Of a stretch of DNA of 64,000 nt, positions 1 through 11,008 are shown piece after piece. Where the stretch lies: contig JABYQS010000023.1 of assembly GCA_022592435.1 (NCBI GenBank), positions 124,001 to 188,000 on the forward strand, in the 5' to 3' direction. The notes under the pieces are model-generated. The model was not told the origin of the DNA, made no database searches, and worked only from the letters and a program-made list of their open reading frames with translations. The position numbers were made by a program, and so were the translations under genes. Numbering within the stretch: the first letter of the stretch is position 1; the number at the start of each line of letters is the position of its first letter. This DNA comes from Cerioporus squamosus. Its lineage: Eukaryota > Basidiomycota > Agaricomycetes > Polyporales > Polyporaceae.

Positions 1-1
1 G

Positions 2-1508
2 ATGCGGAAGAATGAGTGGACGGTGAGTAGTCTGTGTGTTCGGATTCAGGAACGATCTGCTGATAAGATCTCTGAGTCAGATTTGCCACGCCGGAAGTTC
101 GGATCCGGTTGTTTTTGTGTATGCCGGAGATTTCGCGGAGGCCCATCCTTACGAGACCGGCAATCTTGTGTGGGGTAAGAGCCCTATTCCTGATGGACTG
201 GATGAAGACAGGATGGTGAGTATACCCTCCGATATATCGCGAATATGATGGCTACTAAGAGGAAGACATTCAGCGCTCGGCATGCTAGTTTCAAGTGTGC
301 TTACTCGTATGCAATCGAGACTTATCACGATAAGGAGATCTGGGAACTTCAAGCCGTACGTTGAGTCTTGGCTATTCGCTTATTGAGTGGGACGGTTTAC
401 TCCTCACTTGTGCAGAGCTTGGATGCGTTCATGGAGAAGGCGTCCGGTTTCAACGCCCGTGGAGTGAAGCGCCGCGAGTGGCAGAACGGTAGTACCTGGC
501 ATTGGAGGTATTGGTTCCGAGTGCCTATGTTCTTGATCTGCGAGAACAGAGGCGGCGCTAGGCCGGATCCGCCGGAGGGTCTTCACGACTGGGTGGTCGC
601 CGCTCACAAATGTTCGAAGATGTATCGAGCAAATCCGATACGTCCGGAGGTGTGCGGTTTGGATGGCGGTCGGGTGCACAAGATCGCTGAATGCACGCCT
701 AACGTTTTGGAGTATGGAGACATTGTCAGCATCGTATTCACACTGACGTACGTGGAGAACCGGGAGGATTGGGGACCTGTTCCGATGGTCACTAATGTAG
801 TGCGCGTGCAACGGGCGAACCAAGCTGCGTATCCGCTACCTTCCACCATTGTTGAACCCGAGCCCGACATGCCTAACTTGGGCCTTTCATTGGGCGTGGT
901 TGTAGACGGTGAGTATATCTTTTAACATCTGGGTGACTGGGTTTGTTGATTGGCTCTGCAGAGGAAGAAGCTGCTTTGGCGGATGCAGCCAAGTTAACCG
1001 CAGTGGAAGAGTCTCCTCCTTCTTCATCCATCGCTCCTACTCAGGATCACCCCAAGACGACGCCAGCGAACGCGGTTGCAGTCGCATATACTGCTCAGAA
1101 GAAGACACTGAACTTCCTGGTGAAGATTTCGTCGTTCTTGAAGCCGAGGACGCCGATGTATCTCATGCTGTCACGGGGAAACGTACCGACCGCGCGGATG
1201 CCGATGATACGGATGAGCATGGATCTCATTCCGGTTCGGAAATGGACGTCGACGAGGACGGGGAAGCGAGTCAGGTGGCTCCGCATGTGACGTCTGGAGC
1301 CGAGGAGGGAAGTACGAGCTCTCAAGCCTCCACTTTGAGCCTCGACTCGGACGACGTTCAAGAGACGACGACCTTGGTGCACACGGGAGACAGACGACGA
1401 GTGCGTCCTCGTCTTGGATCTGATGCGGATGTGGATACTTTAGTGCGGCCGATACGGGGCAGGGGCATCGGTGCAAGTCGACGCGGTGGCATGCGTGGTC
1501 GGAAGTGA
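2..1508 (+). CDS. Hypothetical multi-exon protein, acidic low-complexity C-terminus
   Basis: I do not recognise this protein. Reading across canonical introns gives one frame: a short first exon (MRKNEWT, from the ATG at 2) and introns at 23-80, 216-259, 356-415 and 909-961, all GT-AG and 44-60 bp. The joined product has a compact folded-looking part (AGDFAEAHPYETGNLVW, then WHWRYWFRVPMFLICENRGG, then VTNVVRVQ). A long acidic Ser/Asp/Glu tail follows and ends in an Arg/Gly-rich GRGIGASRRGGMRGRK. After the last intron two overlapping frames are both open from 962 to about 1290, and the acidic tail to 1508 lies in the frame other than the one entered by the simplest splice. So an unrecognised intron, an alternative acceptor at 963 or an indel sits near 960-1110. 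The ATG lies at the window edge, so more upstream exons are possible. Confidence 0.5.
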
Positions 1509-1948
1509 TCTTTCTCTCGGTGTTCAATCGGTCAAATGTGGGGTGTTGACCGGACTCCGGTGCCGCATGCATAGGAATTGGTCTACGTTTATTGGGCGCA
1601 CCAGATCATGCAAGCTATTGTCCCTGTTCGCTCGCATCATGCTTATGTCTAGGTTGTTATATACCGCGTTATTGGACCCTTCGTTGTGCATGCAGTGCGT
1701 CGATTCGAAAAGTGAATAGTGAGTCTTAGCGGGAATGCGATTGCTACTATGCTACAACTGATATCGTGGGGGAGAGTACTATACTACGCGAATGGCGGAA
1801 GGTATATACAGTATTGACTACATCTCGAGGTTGGGTGATATACACGTATATACACGGTATTTGTACAGTAGATACCAAGAAGATGATCGTTGTGACATTG
1901 TACGTGCTATTTGGAATGATAAGAAGTTAACCCTAAGTATGATTGGCA
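1509..1948. other. Intergenic, no gene seen
   Basis: The space lies between a plus-strand and a minus-strand gene, so it should hold both 3' ends. It is AT-rich around 1780-1930. Only short open frames without codon bias are present. Confidence 0.4.
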
Positions 1949-3195
1949 CTACGCCCAGCCTCGGCGAATTTGGCGGGCGATTACAGTGGTAGTCAAGAAG
2001 ATAAACTGGCTAGGAGAGTATGTGAGCTGCTGGATGTTGGCGATGCGAGAATTGCTTACAATATATAGCGAGAGGCGTTGGGCATAATCCAAAATAAGCA
2101 GGTACCGGGTATGTACAGTAGGGAGCAACCGGCATGGTGGGATGGGGCGACAGCAAATGAGGGGTGTGTGCGTCGTAGGCCTGGTTTTACTTGCGCCAGC
2201 TTGCAGTTGACGATCTGAAGAAGAGGATATCGTCAGCACTATACGTGTCCGCCCATAGCAGATTACTGACTTAGTTGACTTGAGCGGCGCCGGCGCGATA
2301 GGTAGACAGGGCCGGAGGTGAGCAGTGGGGTATGTTGTGTGGACGCCGAGACTTGCCAATGAATGATCACTCCCGCCACCCATGCGGATTGGACGATAAT
2401 GGATTTGAACGCTCGGTGGGGAGGGAGTTCTTGCTTCGGTAGGAGCCGGATTTGCTTGAGTAGCAACTGCAGTCGTCGGCGGATCAGGAGTAGGAGAGCG
2501 TGCTGGCTGTGGCAGATGACGTGGAACGATGCTGATCGTAGGGTCCTCGAGGACGCGCTGTTGCTGGTCCTGTGAGTACCAGTCCGTGAATTGCGGTACT
2601 AGAGAGCTCGGCGAGGCACATACCGCGACGGCTTCCATAAGCTCATTTGCAGCGTTTGCCGGAGCCTTCCAATATGCAAGTGACGCGTGTAGAGCGTGCT
2701 TGTCTACCGGTTTAGTTGGGGTGATAAGGGCACCCACAAACGCGTGCTTGTTCTCGGTGCATGGTGTAGCTGTGCGCACACATTCGGCGCAGGGGTTCCC
2801 TACGTATCCCAGACACTGGATGAGATTAGTTGATATGATAACACGTATGTACATCGAAGAGCTACCTCTTTTCCAGTGATGGTACACCCATGACAGGCTG
2901 CTTTACGTTTCTCATAGGATTCGTCTGCATCTTCAAGGATCGTCATTGGGGGAAACCTGACCTGGGGGCATGTCACATTGGTTCGAAGGAAATTATGAGC
3001 GGTACAAGTCAATTACTGGGACACTTACCGGTTGGGTGGCAGGGTAAGTGTTTGCTGTATAGGCGTATCCTGCTAAGATGCGATGAGTAAGAGATAGATA
3101 GACCTGACCATCCCGTTGAAGAACTTACCTTCGGTCGGAGAACGTGAACGTAGCCGCATGCTGGACAGAAGTTTGATACGACGAGGAGAGTCCAT
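1949..3195 (-). CDS. Small protein with a Zn2Cys6-like cysteine cluster
   Basis: The start ATG is placed at 3195 (MDSPRRIKLLSSMRL). Splicing through GT-AG introns joins SPTE, QDTPIQQTLTLPPNR and SGFPPMTILEDADESYEKRK to KAACHGCTITGKE. The next intron ends just before CLGYVGNPCAECVRTATPC. The joined cysteines have the spacing C-x2-C-x6-C-x7-C-x2-C-x6-C, which is the fungal Zn2Cys6 binuclear cluster pattern. The basic residues usual in DNA-binding members are mostly absent, so DNA binding is not assured. The rest (NKHAFVGALITPTKPVDKH, then NELMEAVA, then DQQQRVLEDPTISIV after an intron of about 51 bp) leads into a Pro/Ser/Thr-rich tail. The 3' end is uncertain: the single open frame runs to 1949 but another splice may end it earlier. 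Upstream on the same strand lies a nucleotidyltransferase-like gene. Confidence 0.5.
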
Positions 3196-3871
3196 GATGT
3201 TGAACGACCGGGTGCCAGCGACGATGAAGCCAAGGCCTCTGCTCGTTAAAAGGCGAAGCTGAACGCGGGAAAGTAGGCAGCAGCGTGTTAAGGACTGAGT
3301 GCGACAGCTCGCTGCATGGGCGTCTGGCGGTAGTTGACAATGCGGGTGAGAGATTTGTGCGCGCCACGATGCAAAGAACCACTTGCTCGGCATTTTCCAC
3401 GTACCTTAACCTTCTGATATGAATGAATTGGCATGCGTCATCGACGTCGAGAACCGGGCTGCTGTAGCGGGTGACTGTGCTGCTGGAATCCCGAAAGGGG
3501 TGTCAGATACAAATGCAGCATCGGGATTGTCTTCTTCGTGAATAGCGCGACCACCTGGCATCGAGAAGTCCTCAAGGTTTGAGGATAGACTGTTCGGTGT
3601 GGCCTGGCCTTCTCCGGCTCGATCGGGGTGCTGAAAATACATGGACGTGAGTTGAGTTTGCTGAAAGAATGTCCGCGATCACGCGCTGTTCTCTGCCACG
3701 GCAAGGACGCGAATCACGCACTTCTGGACTGGGGCGTATATCGGAATTCAGATACCATGAGTGTTAGCAGAATGCGTGAGTGGGCTATGGTACACCATAG
3801 ACGAACCCGCGTGTAATGGCAGCAACAAGAGAACAGTCTCGGAACCTATGCCTGGAGGCGTCTCGTCCAAG
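3196..3871 (-). other. Possible 3' exon of the upstream gene
   Basis: A minus-strand open frame at 3406-3642 contains LSSNLEDFSMPGGRAIHEED and reads like protein. It could be the last exon of the nucleotidyltransferase-like gene at 3872-4891 or part of a lost gene. I could not find a splice path that joins it with confidence. Confidence 0.25.
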
Positions 3872-4891
3872 TTAATCCCACTCATTCGACTGACCATTGT
3901 CCTCAATGAAATCGGCATCATCAGACGCTGTGTCGGCTCGACCGGGAGATCCTGTACAAGTTCGAAGTCGTGCGGGAACTTCGGTGCTCCTGCCGTGGAA
4001 AACTGATTCATGATGACATGCCGTATTAAGTGTGCATGTCTTCGAGATAAAGGAAGTACACGTACCAACTATAGGCGGCCACGATCTCGCTGGTACCCAC
4101 CCGCGCTCCGTCGACACGATTGGCATGATGGGTCGCGGCTTCTTCAGCGTAAGGCGGAAAGGCGCCACCAGAACTCTCAGATCTCCAAAGAAGATATTGC
4201 CCCAGTTGCCTATCCCACGCGAAGGCTCCGTGCGTAAGTCGAACCCACGGTCTATGTACTTCCTCGCGGCGATCACATCGCGCCTGCTCAGCTCGGTCTT
4301 GAGCAGGCCCACGTTGTTCAGAGTGAATCGGGGGAAGCCGCATACAGCGACGTCAGATCGTAAGAAATTCTGGACGAGGGAAGTCCAGAACTGGTTGACT
4401 GCGAGGATGGGGTTATCACCCGGACCCGTGATGATGTCGACACGTTTGTCGGAAGGGGTGTAGAATTTGCGGACTTCTCGGATGCCGGAATGTGACGAGG
4501 GGAGGTCAGACGCTTCGGGCTCCATGGGCGGGGTTGAATTGACGTCAATGAGTGGTACTGCATGCAGTTCGTCGCCTGGCGTGAACCTATACGTGACCTC
4601 CTTCGTAGCAGGGAGTGGTTCGAGGACTTCCCATAGACGTCGGTGGGGAGATATGGTGAAGTTCGCGCCTTTAGGATCGGTAACCGCTCCGACGAAGGCT
4701 TCGAAGGTGCGTTCCGGGACGTAGATGTCAAGATCGTTAGGCTCCCATTGCGCGCCGGGAAGGAAATATTTGAGAGCGACGGAACCGGATATGATGGCGC
4801 CGTGTGCTTTCAAGAGCTCATCGAATGCAGCCACGTCCGTCAAGAACGGATGAAGGCACAACTCGTACCGCTCTCGGAGGTAAGCCGACAC
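3872..4891 (-). CDS. Nucleotidyltransferase-fold-like protein
   Basis: The N-terminal 40 residues read FDELLKAHGAIISGSVALKY, followed by the LPGAQWEPNDLDIYVP segment. A Gly-Ser followed 15-20 residues later by Asp-x-Asp inside hydrophobic strands is the signature of the nucleotidyltransferase superfamily; families of this look are common in agaricomycetes with unknown substrate. Further conserved-looking parts are KRVDIITGPGDNPILAVNQF, a stretch with FPRFTLNN, and ARKYIDRGFDL. A GTACGT donor at about 4066 removes an intron ending near 3994. Downstream two frames are open: one ends at 3872 (DDADFIEDNGQSNEWD); the other (FELVQDLPVEPTQRL) runs on to about 3800, so the C-terminus is unsettled. 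No partner domain is seen, and an enzymatic role is not proven. Confidence 0.55.
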   Translation of the reverse strand: MSAYLRERYELCLHPFLTDVAAFDELLKAHGAIISGSVALKYFLPGAQWEPNDLDIYVPERTFEAFVGAVTDPKGANFTISPHRRLWEVLEPLPATKEVTYRFTPGDELHAVPLIDVNSTPPMEPEASDLPSSHSGIREVRKFYTPSDKRVDIITGPGDNPILAVNQFWTSLVQNFLRSDVAVCGFPRFTLNNVGLLKTELSRRDVIAARKYIDRGFDLRTEPSRGIGNWGNIFFGDLRVLVAPFRLTLKKPRPIMPIVSTERGWVPARSWPPIVGTCTSFISKTCTLNTACHHESVFHGRSTEVPARLRTCTGSPGRADTASDDADFIEDNGQSNEWD

Positions 4892-7800
4892 GACAGTAAA
4901 GAAGGCGCGAGAGGTAGCTCGCCAGACGGCGAGAGAATAGAAATCGCAGCGCTTGATTAATTCGACAAGAGCGTCAATGGGGACCCTAGCTCACTATGAG
5001 TTCATGTCAATCGGTAGGCAAAGTCGCGTACGTACAAGATAGGACCGTGCAATTCATAAATGCGCGAGGGCCGGCATGTGGCTGTTACAGGCTGTGTAGG
5101 CTGGTTGTCGGCCACAAGCAGCTGCATGTCCGTAAGCTCGCTCTGATGAACATTGTCGTCTGGACGAAGGGCCGTCTATGAAAGAGGTAAGTACGCGCAA
5201 GCAGCCAAGAGTTATGCGAGGAACTGACAGCGAGCAAATCCATTGATGGTATTCAGGTGTAGAATGTTACGATGGTTGAATCTGGTGGCATATAGCTGCT
5301 GTGCGCGTAAGCAGCATCCTGTTTTATACCAGTACATGGGCGGATACTTGCATGATGACGCATAGCTAGACGCGTCCTTGTAAACTCGGCTTGGTGTTGA
5401 GACGGAGTCCTTGTAGAGGCTGAGAACTTGGACGAACATTCTCGATTGGTAGGGAACTGTCCGTGCGCCAACACCAAGTCGCTCATCCGAATGTGTTGCC
5501 CTGTGATTGCGACCGAGTCCTGTGTGCGACCGATTCTTCATAACTGACTTCTAGGCATCGGTCCGGACTGCGTCGAGAAATTAGCAAATATGTGATTATA
5601 GTTTCGGACCACGAGATCGATTGATCTGTAACATGCTAGTTCCCCGTCGGATAGTGTGGCCTGGCAGAATGGACCGAACTGCGAGCAAAGTTCCAGATGC
5701 CGTTGTCGGGTTCGTCGGTCCAGGCTGGCTCGTGCCCACCCTGGAATACATGCGTTCTTCTGGGTATGGTATTGTAGGCTGAACATCCGCTCGTTCGGAA
5801 CACTGGGTCGACAAGTGTCAGCTTGAAGCGGCCGCCGGAAGAAGGTCTGCACATATGTTCGTTCGTCAGTGCGTGTGCTACGATAGAAGCAGGAGCGGTA
5901 GCGTCTGAATCGATCTGGGCGCGACGATACGGATGTAACCGGTCGACCTGGCCGACGGGCTGTGCATGGCTGTCAGTTGAACCCGACTATCGGGTCGGCG
6001 GGGGTGCCATTAGGTTTGCAGTGACGTACCGGCTGGGTTGAATAGTCAGGGTCCCATCCACCGCTGGCATTCAGCATGGTCCGACGCACTCACGAGTCAG
6101 GATATATTGCGTCGTGGTCGAGAAGCGGGAGACGTGGCTTCCATGCTAAGAAGACGTTGCTCAGTTTGGGATGGTTGTCGTGCGGATGCTTCTTGGATGG
6201 ATCTCGTGCTATAAGCTTTGTCGGCTGCCGCAACATGCTGCGCTCGGACGCCGTGTAGGAGAATTCGCGGATATCTGGACTGAACGATCAGTCTGCAGTT
6301 ATGAGTGCACGCATGTTCAGATACCATGTGAATATATCAGAATGTCCTCGTGTAGCTGACCTGCTATGAACGCCGATTTGGTCTAGATCCGGCACCGGTT
6401 TGAGTGTATGCCGTGTGCCGGTCCCTCAGTTCGCACTGCTATATCGGACTTGTGTGTATTCGCACCTTCAAGTTCCCCAGTCAAGGACTGAGAGCCTATT
6501 GCTGAGTGGACCCAGAATGCGCTCTTCGATGTGTTTGAGTTCGACGTGAGTAAGGCTTAAGTGATGACAAAAGATGCCGTAGGCTGTATTCCTGTCTGCT
6601 ATCGTGTTCACGACTCGGAATTCAAACTCATACTCATCTGTGGATAGTACATCAGTGCGCATCTCATGTGAAAGGGAAGACTACATACGGACGTTGGAAG
6701 GTTGGAGTGCTCAACTACTTGACAATGAGAGTGAGAGTTGTGGCGCGCCAGGACTCGTCGTCGTCGCGGATGTCCTGATCGTCACTAATATCTGGAGTGG
6801 TTTCTAGTCAAGCTTCATATCAGCCTCCAGAGCAGTATACTGTCTATCGGACTACGTGATTCTGTTCAGTCGTGACTGCGCAAGGTCTTCGTCAGATGTG
6901 ATTGGGAGAGACGTGAACCACGTTGGACTTACCTTGCTGTATTCCTGGTTGCATAGCGACGATTGAAGTGCATATGTCGCTTCGATCCAAGGGCAATACC
7001 TTACGCATACGCGCTGTTCAACTTGCAAGTTCTGTCTCACCACTCCGATCATACATGATGTTTGGCACGCGAATATTGTTCAGGTAAGTAAGGAGATTGG
7101 TTGAGAATAGATGGCCCGCCGCGGTGAGAGTCGTGAGAGGGAGTGTGGCGCTTACTCATTTCCACGTGGCAGTTGGCACTGATGACATCTTCCCAAACCA
7201 CGGCTATATCCGAGCGACACGCTCGCTCTTGCTTCCTGCTTTGTTCCCGTTCGGGACAGACTTCCGACCGGGGCGTAACTCAATGCGACTGGAGAGAGAG
7301 AGAGGTACGGGAGAGAGTGCCTGCGCGCGCGCGTTAGATAACTAACCGCTTCGGAATTAGGTTATTCAGTACGCGGCTATATTCGCGAATGAGATACCTT
7401 CTGTCCGCTCAAGTTGCTGGACTTCTTTTTTGGACGACAATATCTCGTAGTGAGCTCATGAAGCTAAGAGACATGGTGACTGCCGCTTCACAATCAAAGT
7501 CAGATGCTATGACTTATTGATAGTTATTCTCTACGTCAGCAGAATCACGCGAATTCCCTCGCCAAGGGGATCGTATTTGTCACGTCGCGGAAACATTTGG
7601 CTTGGCGCGATAACATATGGTGTGATTGTTTCGGCCATACTCCCTCCTCTCGTTTCCGACATATAAGGTAGAGCAGTACGCGCACCTTATTCTCACCCGA
7701 TGCACTCCAAATTTATCTGTAAGTTGACTTCTCCTCTGCAACGGTTGCACCATGAACTTATGCTTCTTTCATTCTCGACAGAAGCTAACAGAGTCCCTTG

Positions 7801-8645
7801 TTCCTTGCACTCGCCAATCATCCGACTGGTCTCTCTCAGTGTGCAATTGTCAATAGGAGTCTCCATTTCGATTGTCATCTATGATGTTCTGTCAACCTCC
7901 CCACTTCGCTTGGATCCATGTGTACAACCCATTCAATCCTTGCGACTGCCACAGTATCACACTTGTGAGTCAATGCAGTTCTAGCCAGTCTACGCCATTG
8001 CATATATCCAACTAAGCTCATCAACTGACATAGATCTATGACAGTATGCACCTTTCTATGACAGAGGTGGTGCATGCTTGATTTACACTTGGCTTCCTTG
8101 TTGTGCACTTGGTAGGCCCTCCACATTATTCCTATTCCCATATCCCTTGTCACTGAATGTGCTCAACAGGGATTCATCTGATAATGTCGGTGCATACGTA
8201 ATGACAGAGCTAGCAACTGGACTCCACTCCACGCCCTGTTCGGATCAGATCCGACAGCTCTGTACCTTCTAGTGCCCATCAATTGAAGGAAGCCTCCATT
8301 CTAGCAAGCAGTTTACAGGATCCGATGGCGTGATTGGTGTCACCTGGTACAAGGATAGAGCTTCATGTACGTAACTTGCGGTTCGAGGCCTTCGTACGCA
8401 TACAGTTGCGGTCGGAAATGCATTTCGAGAAGATACTAGGACACTAAACGTGGGTCGACCGTCCAGTCGAGAACAAAACGTGTCTGTCTTCAGGATAGTG
8501 CTGATAGAGCCTCAATTTTCACTTGTCACATCATACGATTGAGGGTCCTGAGGAATACCTGTTCACATTTTCCTCGCTCAATTGAATATGCACAGTTGTT
8601 AAACACCAAGCAACATCCAAGATTGGAATTGTAAAGCTAACTGAA
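4892..8645. other. Gene-poor stretch, nothing convincing
   Basis: About 3.7 kb without a gene I can support. Short frames on both strands (for example 5538-5852 minus, 7097-7345 plus, 7875-8153 minus) lack splice-linked partners or recognisable motifs. Composition is near 50 percent GC, lower than in the gene-dense right half. This looks like decayed accessory DNA. Confidence 0.45.
7289..7334. repeat. GA and CG simple repeats
   Basis: An (GA)n tract with interruptions is followed by a short CG-alternating run (gcgcgcgcgcg). Confidence 0.7.
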
Positions 8646-9558
8646 CTACATGCGCAGGCCAAAGTACGATTGTATAGTGTCTAAATCCGACTGAGTCATG
8701 TCAGTGAAGTCCATGAGGGTATCGTCCATGTGCTTGAGCACAACTACAGGTCCACACATGGGACGAGGAGGAGGGAAGAAGGCCTCTGTCAGCGTGGCGA
8801 GACACCAATTCACCTGCGTGTCTTGTATGTACGTGTCAACACAGTAATAGAAAGATAGGGGCGAAGAGAGAGGTGTCAACTCGCTGCTGAATGGGATGAT
8901 TGAGCGGGCGAGAGGGCGGGGAACGTAGTCTGTGACAACTGCTTTCCATCTGGCGAGGTGCTCGCCGCCCTTGGTCTTCACAAGCCGGATGGGCACTGTG
9001 ACAAATGCCAAATCTCCTGTTATGAATAAGCTCAGAGCGCTCCATAAGTATTGAGTCGGCAGGCTTACCTCCACAAGGATTGGCATAAACCCCAGTGACG
9101 GTACGTTGAATGACTGGCTCCGCCGCGTTGGAGTTGTGTTCCGTACCCCCGCTCAATTGCTGAGGCTCGGGAGTAACTACCGATGATCCTGACTGCCCAG
9201 CAATATGCGCAGATACCGCAAGGGAATACAACAGAGCTTGCTCGCCAGTTATAATGGCGGAACCGTCACAATGCTCAGCATGGTATTCCCAATCCTGGGT
9301 GTGAAATACTTGTCAGTACCTGCCTCATGATTCGACGAGTATACATCGCACCTCCAGTATGTGGACCGGGCTGCAATACGGAACGTCGGCGGCACACAAC
9401 GAGCAGACGTACTCTGTTCGAGCGTTGCATTTCACGCATAGGGAAGGACGGTCCGTCTTCCGCAGAGCTGCCATAGGATGAGGAGGGGGTTGACGAGAAC
9501 ACTTCTCTGGCGATGAGGCTTCAGAAGCAAGAGTTAGGTCGCGGCTTGCGTTGGACAT
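8646..9558 (-). CDS. MYND-type zinc finger protein
   Basis: The start is at 9558 (MSNASRDLTLASEASSPEKC). Two introns, 9351-9295 and 9068-9017, give three exons and a product of about 270 residues. Across the first splice the sequence reads CVKC...CSLC...YCSPVHILEDWEYHAEHC. This is the MYND pattern C-x2-C-x7-C-x2-C-x5-C, then W-x2-H-x3-C, with His in place of the Cys that normally follows YCS by two residues. MYND fingers are protein-interaction modules and are strongly amplified in agaricomycetes. The remainder (PIRLVKTKGGEHLARWKAVV, YYCVDTYIQDTQVNWCLATL) has no fold I can name. The protein is short and carries no SET domain, so it is not a SMYD methyltransferase. Confidence 0.7.
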
Positions 9559-11008
9559 GATGGTGCAAGAGATGGCGGTACTCGCGGTAAAGCAGCGCCC
9601 CTTTATGTAGCAAGGGACGTACCCACGCACCGTGACATTGCAAGCGCATATGCCGTCACATCCACGTTTACTTCCTCCATCCGCTTTACGTGGTATCTTC
9701 GTGTGCCATAAGTTTCCCAGTCTGTATATGTCACATGAAGCCTGTGTGGCTGGTCATATTGTGTCGTGTCCAGGAGTATTAGCTGCCATGCGTACCCAAC
9801 ATCGATATCTCCTCGTGGGACTAAGTCCCGACGCCAGTGCGTTAGGCGCATGGCCACACCGATAAGGCCTACTTCCGGAGCTCATCATACCGTGTTTGTC
9901 GAACGGCGGTCCCGACAGACACACGGCATCTGGTGCGGCTGATTATCCCGAAGCATTTCAGACCATTCATAGAAATAATAGCGTGCAAGAAATACCTGTC
10001 GAGTGAAAGTCTCCAGATCGTGGCATGGATCGTGCCGTGCTTGAGATAAGGCGCGTGCATGCTCCTGATGCTACATAGCGAACGGCAGCATGGGGTAGAT
10101 CCCGAATCCCTATAGGCTCATGCAAGCGTTTAACGAACGACTATGAACACGCCTATCTTCTGGCGATGACACCTTCCTCAGTCAGCCATGATTAACACCA
10201 ATTACCTGACGATGTGACGGCTTCATCTGCGACAAGATTGAGTAGTACATTTGCTGTTGACAAGAGGCTAAGATAGGCGTAGTCTTGAGACGATTCAGAG
10301 TGTACGCTTAGGCTTATCTCATCGCATACCCAGCGTACCAGCAAGAGAGTGAATGCCCCAGTGGGATACAACATGATGAACGGAACGGTTCGAAAAGCTT
10401 TGAAGGTTGACGGGCATGTAGTCAAGTACTTGTCCAGGCACTCGGCGTTGGTGAAGAGATTAACTCCGACAATCTCGGACCATATTAAGCGTCTGCACAC
10501 TTCACGGAGACCACCGCGGCCTGCCCTTAGCTGATTGTGCCTGCCCTAAATTCCGGTTCAATCGGACTCGTCGAGCGCCACCCGCGATGCTTTCTTTGCA
10601 GTGCGGATTCAGGATGAACATGTGGCTTCATGAACTCGCCAGCTTCACTCAGGCTGCCTCTATTCACCACAGTCGGATATCAAGGAACTCGGGATATGCG
10701 TGCTCCATAGCATGAATTCTGAATCGCTTAGCTTCTATCTGACGGTGTATCTTGGCGGTCTCGTCTGGTCGGTATTCCCGGTTGCTCATTTGCAACAATG
10801 TCTTTCATGCTTATCCGAACCCTCATCCACTTACCAGATATGTTCTCCATCGTCAGCCAAGCGAATTCATGAGGGGGCATACGTTGCAAGATAGCGCGTT
10901 CCAAGGTGAGTGCTAGGTATGATTACACTGGCATCAGGCAAGCGACTTTAGCATCTGGAATTTTCTCGACCAAGCATATTCTGACTCTCTGCCTCGCCGC
11001 CTTCGTCT
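9559..11008. other. Weak coding potential, no gene defined
   Basis: Minus-strand frames at 9603-9857 (contains LHVTYTDWETYGTRRYHVKR) and 10192-10500 (contains FIMLYPTGAFTLLLVRW, a hydrophobic segment) look like isolated exons. I cannot link them by convincing splice sites or assign a family. They may be remnants of one gene upstream of the MYND gene. Confidence 0.3.

Noticed and set aside
1949..2887. Single 312-codon open frame taken as a complete gene
   Set aside because: Its apparent Met start lies inside an intron; the cysteine cluster only forms when the upstream exon is spliced on, so the gene begins at about 3195.
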